Shown: positions 59,660-64,000 of the stretch, in pieces | Layout: every line of letters starts with the position of its first letter | How positions within the stretch are numbered: position 1 is the stretch's first letter | NCBI RefSeq assembly: GCF_020520425.1 | Contig: NC_079489.1 | Location: 80,792,810 to 80,856,809, forward strand | DNA: 64,000 bases | Direction: 5' to 3' | Source of the DNA: Spinacia oleracea | Lineage: Eukaryota > Streptophyta > Magnoliopsida > Caryophyllales > Amaranthaceae | Translations under genes and position numbers: made by a program | Notes under the pieces: generated by a model | Databases searched by the model: none | The model's input: the letters and a program-made list of their open reading frames with translations, nothing else | What the model was told of the DNA's origin: nothing

Positions 59660-60500
59660 TTCGGGATTTGCAACGCATTGGAAATATTTGAGAGGAGCTT
59701 CATTCTTTTGTGGAGGCTTCCTCCTTGTACTAGAACTTGGAATATTGAACTTGGACTATTTTAAGGGGATTTCAACCCGTTGGAAATTTGACTTGTATTA
59801 TTTCAAGGGATTTTCAACCCATTGGAAATATTTTAGGAGATTGGATATTGTATTATTTCAGGGGAGTTTCAACCCATCAATATTTTAGGGGAATTTCAAC
59901 CCATTGGATTTCGAAATATTTCAGGGGAATTTCAACCCGATTGAAAGGGAATTGATTTTGTATTATTTCAAGGGAATTTCAACCCGTCAATATTTTAGGG
60001 GAATTTCAACCCATTGGATCTTGGAATATTTTAGGGGAATTTCAACCCGGAGTAGAATTTGGACTATTTTAAGGGAATTTCAACCCGTAGAATTTCGAAG
60101 TATTTTAGGGGAGTTTCAACCCGTAGATAGGATTTGGACTTTGAGTTTGTATTATTTCTGGGGATTTTCAACCCATTGGACAATTGGACTTGTACTATTT
60201 CAGGGGATTTTCAACCCATTGGAAGTGTTTTCGAATTTGGATTTGTATTATTTCAAGGGATTTTCAACCCATTGGAAGTGTTCTCGAATTTGGATTTGTA
60301 TTATTTCAAGGGATTTTCAACCCATTGGAAGTGTTCTCGAATTCGGATTTGTATTATTTCAAGGGATTTTCGACCCATTGGAAGTGTTCTCGAATTTGGA
60401 TTTGTATTATTTCAAGGGATTTTCAACCCATTAGAAGTGTTCTCGAATTTGGATTTGTATTATTTCAAGGGATTTTCAACCCATTGGAAGTATTTTGAAT
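59660..60500. repeat. 53-bp tandem array in TAT-like leader
   Basis: tcaaccca recurs at 60211, 60264, 60317, 60370, 60423 and 60476, exactly 53 bp apart. Units are near identical (gtattatttcaagggatttt, attggaagtgttctcgaatt). Left of 60211 the array continues as more diverged, shorter units. 53 is not a multiple of three, so the three long overlapping plus-strand frames repeat the same peptides in shifted register and are not genes. Confidence 0.95.
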
Positions 60501-60619
60501 TTTGTATTTGGAAGCAATGGGAGACAAGGATTTTTTTTGTAGCTTGAAGATGCATTCGAAATTTGGATTTGACTCGGAGTTTGAACTTTGAAATGGAAAG
60601 ACGCACTTTTGTACAGGGT

Positions 60620-61600
60620 ATGAGGCTTTGAGTTTGAAAATCCCGGCATTACGCCGCCATGGATTTGAGACATTGAATTTGGAATTTTGAATGTCCGGCA
60701 TCATGCCGCCGTGGACTTGGAATTTTGAAGTGTTTGATCAAGGAATTTTGAATTTGAAATTGAAATGAGGAAAATCCGGCACTACGCCATCATGGATTTT
60801 GGAATTGAAAAGTTTCGAATAGGGGACTTGAGATTTGGAAGATTGAACTTAGTACTCCGAACTTGAGGTTTGAAATATGGAATGGAAAAGTCGGCATTAT
60901 GCCGACATGGATTTGGAACTTGAAATTTTGAGTATAGGACTTGAAGTTTGAAAGATTGAACTTAGGAATTTGGTTTTGAAGTTTGAAAGATTGAGTTGAA
61001 AAGTTGGCATTACGCCGGCATGAGTTTGGACATTTTTGAACTTGAGGTTTGAAAGATGGAATTTGAAGATTTGAATACTTGAACTAGAAAATCCGGCATG
61101 ACGCCATTGGACTTGAATTTTGAATTTGAAACTTGGAATTGGGACTAGAAAATCCGGCATTATGACGCCGTTGAATTGAACTTTGAATTCGAAATTCGAA
61201 GTTTGAACTAGAAAATCCGGCATTATGATGCCGTTGGATTGGACTTTGAATTTGAAACTCGAAGTTTGAACTCGAAAATCCGGCATCATGGCGCCGTTGG
61301 ATTGGATTTGAATTTGAAATTTGGACTAGAAAATCCGGCATTATGACGCCGTTGGATTGGATTTGAATTTGAAATTTGGACTGAAAATACGGCATTATGA
61401 CGCTGTTGGATTGGATTTGGAATTTGAAACTTGACATTTGGACTAGAAAATCCGGAATTATGACGCCGTTGGATTGGATTTGAATTTGAAATTTGGACTA
61501 GAAAATCCGGCATTATGACACCGTTGGATTGGATTTGGAATTTGAAACTTGACATTTGGACTAGAAAATCCGGCATTATGACGCCGCTAGATTGAATATT
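60620..61600. repeat. 54-63-bp tandem array with palindromic core
   Basis: Core ccggcattatgacgccg recurs at 61093, 61154, 61217, 61280, 61334, 61389, 61452, 61507 and 61570, in steps of 54-55 or 61-63 bp. Earlier, more diverged units at about 60645, 60698, 60776, 60893 and 61006 carry better palindromes such as ggcattatgccgac. The 'tttgaatttgaaatttgga' spacer varies in length and explains the different steps. Confidence 0.9.
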
Positions 61601-61623
61601 GAATTTGGCATTTGTGCGTGAGG

Positions 61624-62993
61624 TGAAGGAAATAATGCCCTTGGTCCAAGTATGCATTCTATGTTAAGTCTAATAAATGCGGTTCAGTATTAATTAACAA
61701 GTTAATAATTCAGTGAGATCAAGTGAGCTGAATGCCTAGCTAGAGGCCGCTTCAGTTCAAGTGGAATTAATGATATTAATCCACAGCTTACTCTTGACTG
61801 AACCCGTAGGGTCACACAAATAGTACGTAAACGGATCAAGTATTTAATGGCATTAGATACTCCATCTATGGATATTCGGAACGACGGATCTTGGTTTCAG
61901 TGGGAGCTGAGATCGTCACAGGCAAGAAATGAATACTCCAGAAACGATGATATTGCCGGAAACGGAAATATGGATCGTATCGGAAATATAAATATTATCC
62001 AAGTCGTAGATGTTGCCGGAAACGGAAACATGGTACGTATCGGAAAATATTATCGGAAATGGAAATATTACCAGAATCGGAAATATTGCCGGAAACGGAA
62101 ATATTGTCAGAATCGGAAATATTATCGGAATCGGAAAATAATTCCGGAAACGGAAATATTAAATATTTGTTCGAAACGGAAATTGATTCCGGAATCGGAA
62201 ATATTAAATATTGTTCGTATCGGAAATGAATTCCGGAACCGGGAATTTAATCGGAATCGTATCGTACGAATTAGCATCGGACGAGGCCTGCCGGACGAAG
62301 GCCCAGCACGAAGTCGGGCCATCGCCCAGCAAGCCAAACGCGCGCCCAGCCAAGGCAGCGCCCAGGCCCACCGCAAGGCAGGCCCAGCGCGCGCCAAGGC
62401 CATGGCCTCGCTGCGTGGGCTGCTGCTCGCACGCACACGCATGGGCGGCCCATCGTGGCTGCCGTGTGTGTGTGAGTTTGTGTTCATGCACGATTCCTAA
62501 AACTATTAGAATTAGTATATGATTAAATTCCTATTCCTAAAAGGATAAATTAATTAATTAGAGTTCTTGTAGGATTCTAAGTTTAATTAATTCGTATCCT
62601 ACTAGGATTCCAATTCCCTTTCCATAACTCTATAAATACGTGCCTAGGGTCACATATTTTCACAGATTAATTCAAGTATTCAAAGTGAGTTTTGAGAGAA
62701 AAATTCAGTCATATTTCTTACCTAAGAGTGCCGAAAATTCTAGTACCTTAAGGGCGATTCTAGTTGGTCAATCTTAAGGCGGATCCGGACGTGCTGTGGA
62801 CTATCTACGGAGGGACGACACTTGGAGTCCTAAAGACTTGTTCTTGTTCGGTTCGGGCGCAGCTAGGGAAGGCACGCAACAAAGAGTATGCATCTAAATT
62901 ATGCTATATGATTATGTGTAAATAATATGTATTCCTGGCTAAATGGTTGTTTCCGCATGATTTATGAATTGTCATATGTATCATAACCTAAGA
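61624..62993 (+). mobile_element. Solo copia LTR (same family as 21983-32395), opposite orientation
   Basis: 1370 bp, TGAAGGAAATAATGCCC ... ATAACCTAAGA; the usual final ACA has become AGA. Flanking TGAGG at 61619-61623 and 62994-62998 is a perfect 5-bp target duplication. TATA box TATAAATA is at 62631-62638. The U3 TTCCG-type repeats (61930-62260) are present. An open frame of 217 aa (61847-62500) is produced by these repeats and is not a gene. Confidence 0.92.
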
Positions 62994-62998
62994 TGAGG

Positions 62999-63668
62999 CG
63001 TGTTTAAGGGTTTTGAATCAAATGGAGTGTTACTCCTAAAAGAACTTAAATCAGAGATTTTAGATGCATGAGGCTTGAATGATGCTCCTAGGGGGTTGGC
63101 TTCCTAGTTGGAGGCTAATGGGTTTTGGCAAAGCTAGAACTCGAGGTTAGCCATTCATGCGTGCAAAGACGCCCACACAATGCACAAGTAGCATGTTGTC
63201 ACACTAACATGAATATGAATGCGACATGCAAAGTTCTCAACCTAAGGTCGGTCTAAGTTTTGTATGATGCAAGTGGTCGGCTTTGGGTGTCAAAAGGTAC
63301 TCGACTAAGAGGCGGATCCGGGGACAACTTGCACCTCCACCAAAAGGACGTGTGTGTCGGCAGACGACCTCCATACTTGACATCGGGAATGTCAAGCAAA
63401 TGCCACGGCGCGGAAATGGTCACACACTTTGGTCGGGAACCGTATGGAGAGTCACCATTTCGTTGCCCCCAGGGCTAGCCCGAATGTAGAACACATCTGT
63501 TTGGGTAAGGTAGAAATTAGTTTTGCACAAATATGGTTTTCGAAAAATGCATGAAATGCCTAGAAATTGAAAATTGAAATCGCACTAGAATATTGTATTT
63601 GAAAATCTCGTTTTTCGACATTCGTTCTCAAGGTTTGGGAGCGTCCTTCAAAGTTCAAAGACAGACTG
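62999..63668 (-). other. TAT-like element leader, nothing recognised
   Basis: Unique sequence between the copia solo LTR and the hairpin near the primer site. Small open frames at 63260-63489 show no known domain. Confidence 0.5.
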
Positions 63669-63866
63669 ACTCCCACTTGAAAACTTGAGCAAACGTGGGC
63701 ATCAAGCCACTGTGAGCCACTGTGCTGGATGCAGGCAGTGGCGTTTGGCGCAGGGGCCTACGTCTGGCGCCAGTGCTGGCATCCAGAAATTAAGCAGATC
63801 AGTGGCTTGATGCTCAAGGTTTGCTCGTATTTTCGAAGTTGAAATCAGGAACTCCCAAGTGGAGTC
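63669..63866 (-). other. Long imperfect hairpin next to the primer-binding site
   Basis: Inverted pairs nest in order: gactcccacttg with caagtggagtc; gcaaac..gcatcaagccactg with cagtggcttgatgc..gtttgc; ctggatgc..cagtggcg with gccagtg..gcatccag. Together they predict a stem of about 60 pairs with bulges, starting at the primer-binding site. Confidence 0.7.
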
Positions 63867-63870
63867 GCCA
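63852..63870 (-). promoter_or_regulatory. Putative primer-binding site of TAT-like element
   Basis: Four bases after the LTR the minus strand reads TGGCGACTCCACTTGGGAG. This resembles the TGGCGACTC-type site of TAT/Ogre elements. The matching tRNA was not confirmed. Confidence 0.6.
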
Positions 63871-63874
63871 TAAT

Positions 63875-64000
63875 TGTAGGGGGTATTTCTCTCGTACTTG
63901 CCTTTTTTCCCCTACGGGGGCGGTTGTTTTAGAAACCTTTCGTATCTTTGTACTTTGAAGGAGTCGCCACCAAAAATTATTTAGGGTCTCGTTTGGAAAG
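63875..64000 (-). repeat. Start of 5' LTR of TAT-like element (cut by window end)
   Basis: 126 bp from TGTAGGGGGT aligning with 55076 onward at about 90% identity by eye. It runs off the window. Confidence 0.85.

Larger units (their letters stand above)
55076..64000 (-). mobile_element. Gag-only TAT/Ogre-like gypsy element (extends past window)
   Basis: 3' LTR 55076-57164, polypurine tract 57165-57178, gag remnant 58386-59485, repeat-rich leader 59510-63870, primer-binding site about 63852-63870 and the start of the 5' LTR at 63875. Only about 1.2 kb separates gag from the polypurine tract and it holds no protease, RT or integrase, so the element was mobilised in trans or lost pol. The two LTR starts differ at roughly 10% of positions, so it is fairly old. 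It contains a copia solo LTR. Confidence 0.82.

Noticed and set aside
59904..60547. Three overlapping plus-strand frames with FQGIFNPLEVF-like repeats
   Set aside because: Produced by the 53-bp array shifting frame each unit; opposite to the element's coding strand.
59660..61600. CRISPR-like regular repeats
   Set aside because: A plant genome, no fixed unique spacers, and the whole unit is repeated; these are ordinary tandem repeats in a retrotransposon.
60465..61657. Minus-strand frames repeating SNPIQRRHNAGFSS-like peptides
   Set aside because: Translated from the 54-63-bp array; unit length not held to multiples of three, so the frame is not selected.
61847..62500. 217-aa plus-strand frame of GNGNMVRIGKYY-type repeats (also minus frames at 31437-32048, 38858-39367, 22658-23026)
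   Set aside because: It is translated from the U3 TTTCCG repeats of copia LTRs; the same reading appears in every LTR and no protein family matches.

Overview
This is a flowering-plant nuclear window. It holds intron-containing plant genes (a stress-enhanced LHC-like protein, a MIZU-KUSSEI1/DUF617 protein and a small plant membrane protein) and plant-type mobile elements: Ty1/copia, Ty3/gypsy chromoviruses, a TAT/Ogre-like element, CACTA, Helitron, Stowaway, Harbinger and hAT-like MITEs. The frequent 'actccgta' motif recalls Caryophyllales such as the spinach/beet group, but that is only an impression. No rRNA, tRNA, CRISPR array or bacterial feature was seen.

Layout. 1-1770: decayed copia polyprotein, minus strand. 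3600-4250: CACTA end lying against a copia LTR tail. 4452-7872: long LTR and chromodomain end of a minus-strand Tekay-type gypsy element. 8152-8817: hAT-like MITE. 9568-18565 is the only genic island, with three plus-strand genes: a 141-aa membrane protein (two exons, Harbinger MITE in the intron), an intronless MIZ1-like gene, and SEP2 (two exons; its intron carries a poly(A) retroposon, a Stowaway MITE and a small Helitron). 19867-42880 is probably a larger minus-strand Helitron carrying fragments of an RNA polymerase II second-subunit gene, a purple acid phosphatase gene and unrecognised exons. It was later hit by a copia LTR (now solo) and then by a full-length copia element of the same family that landed inside that solo LTR. 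Part of this stack (27351-34699) was then tandemly duplicated as 34711-42018. The junction carries an 11-bp insert that looks copied from an inverted site about 100 bp away.

42881-64000 is a second nest. A decayed CACTA transposase (minus strand) is split by an 8.66-kb Helitron (46047-54708), which itself holds a 4.5-kb Reina-type gypsy element (49488-53980). The transposase is split again by a gag-only TAT-like gypsy element (55076 to beyond the window end). That element holds a solo LTR of the same copia family (61624-62993) and two tandem-repeat arrays in its leader. Target-site duplications support most of these boundaries: GCTTG, CAAGG, GAAAC, TGAGG, a TTA, a TA and a 13-bp copy.

Only the three island genes look like functional host genes. 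The copia polyprotein at 24238-28224 is the one intact transposon ORF and the likely trans-source for its relatives. Everything else coding-like is decayed or a captured fragment. All homology calls come from motif recognition by eye. No database search was run.
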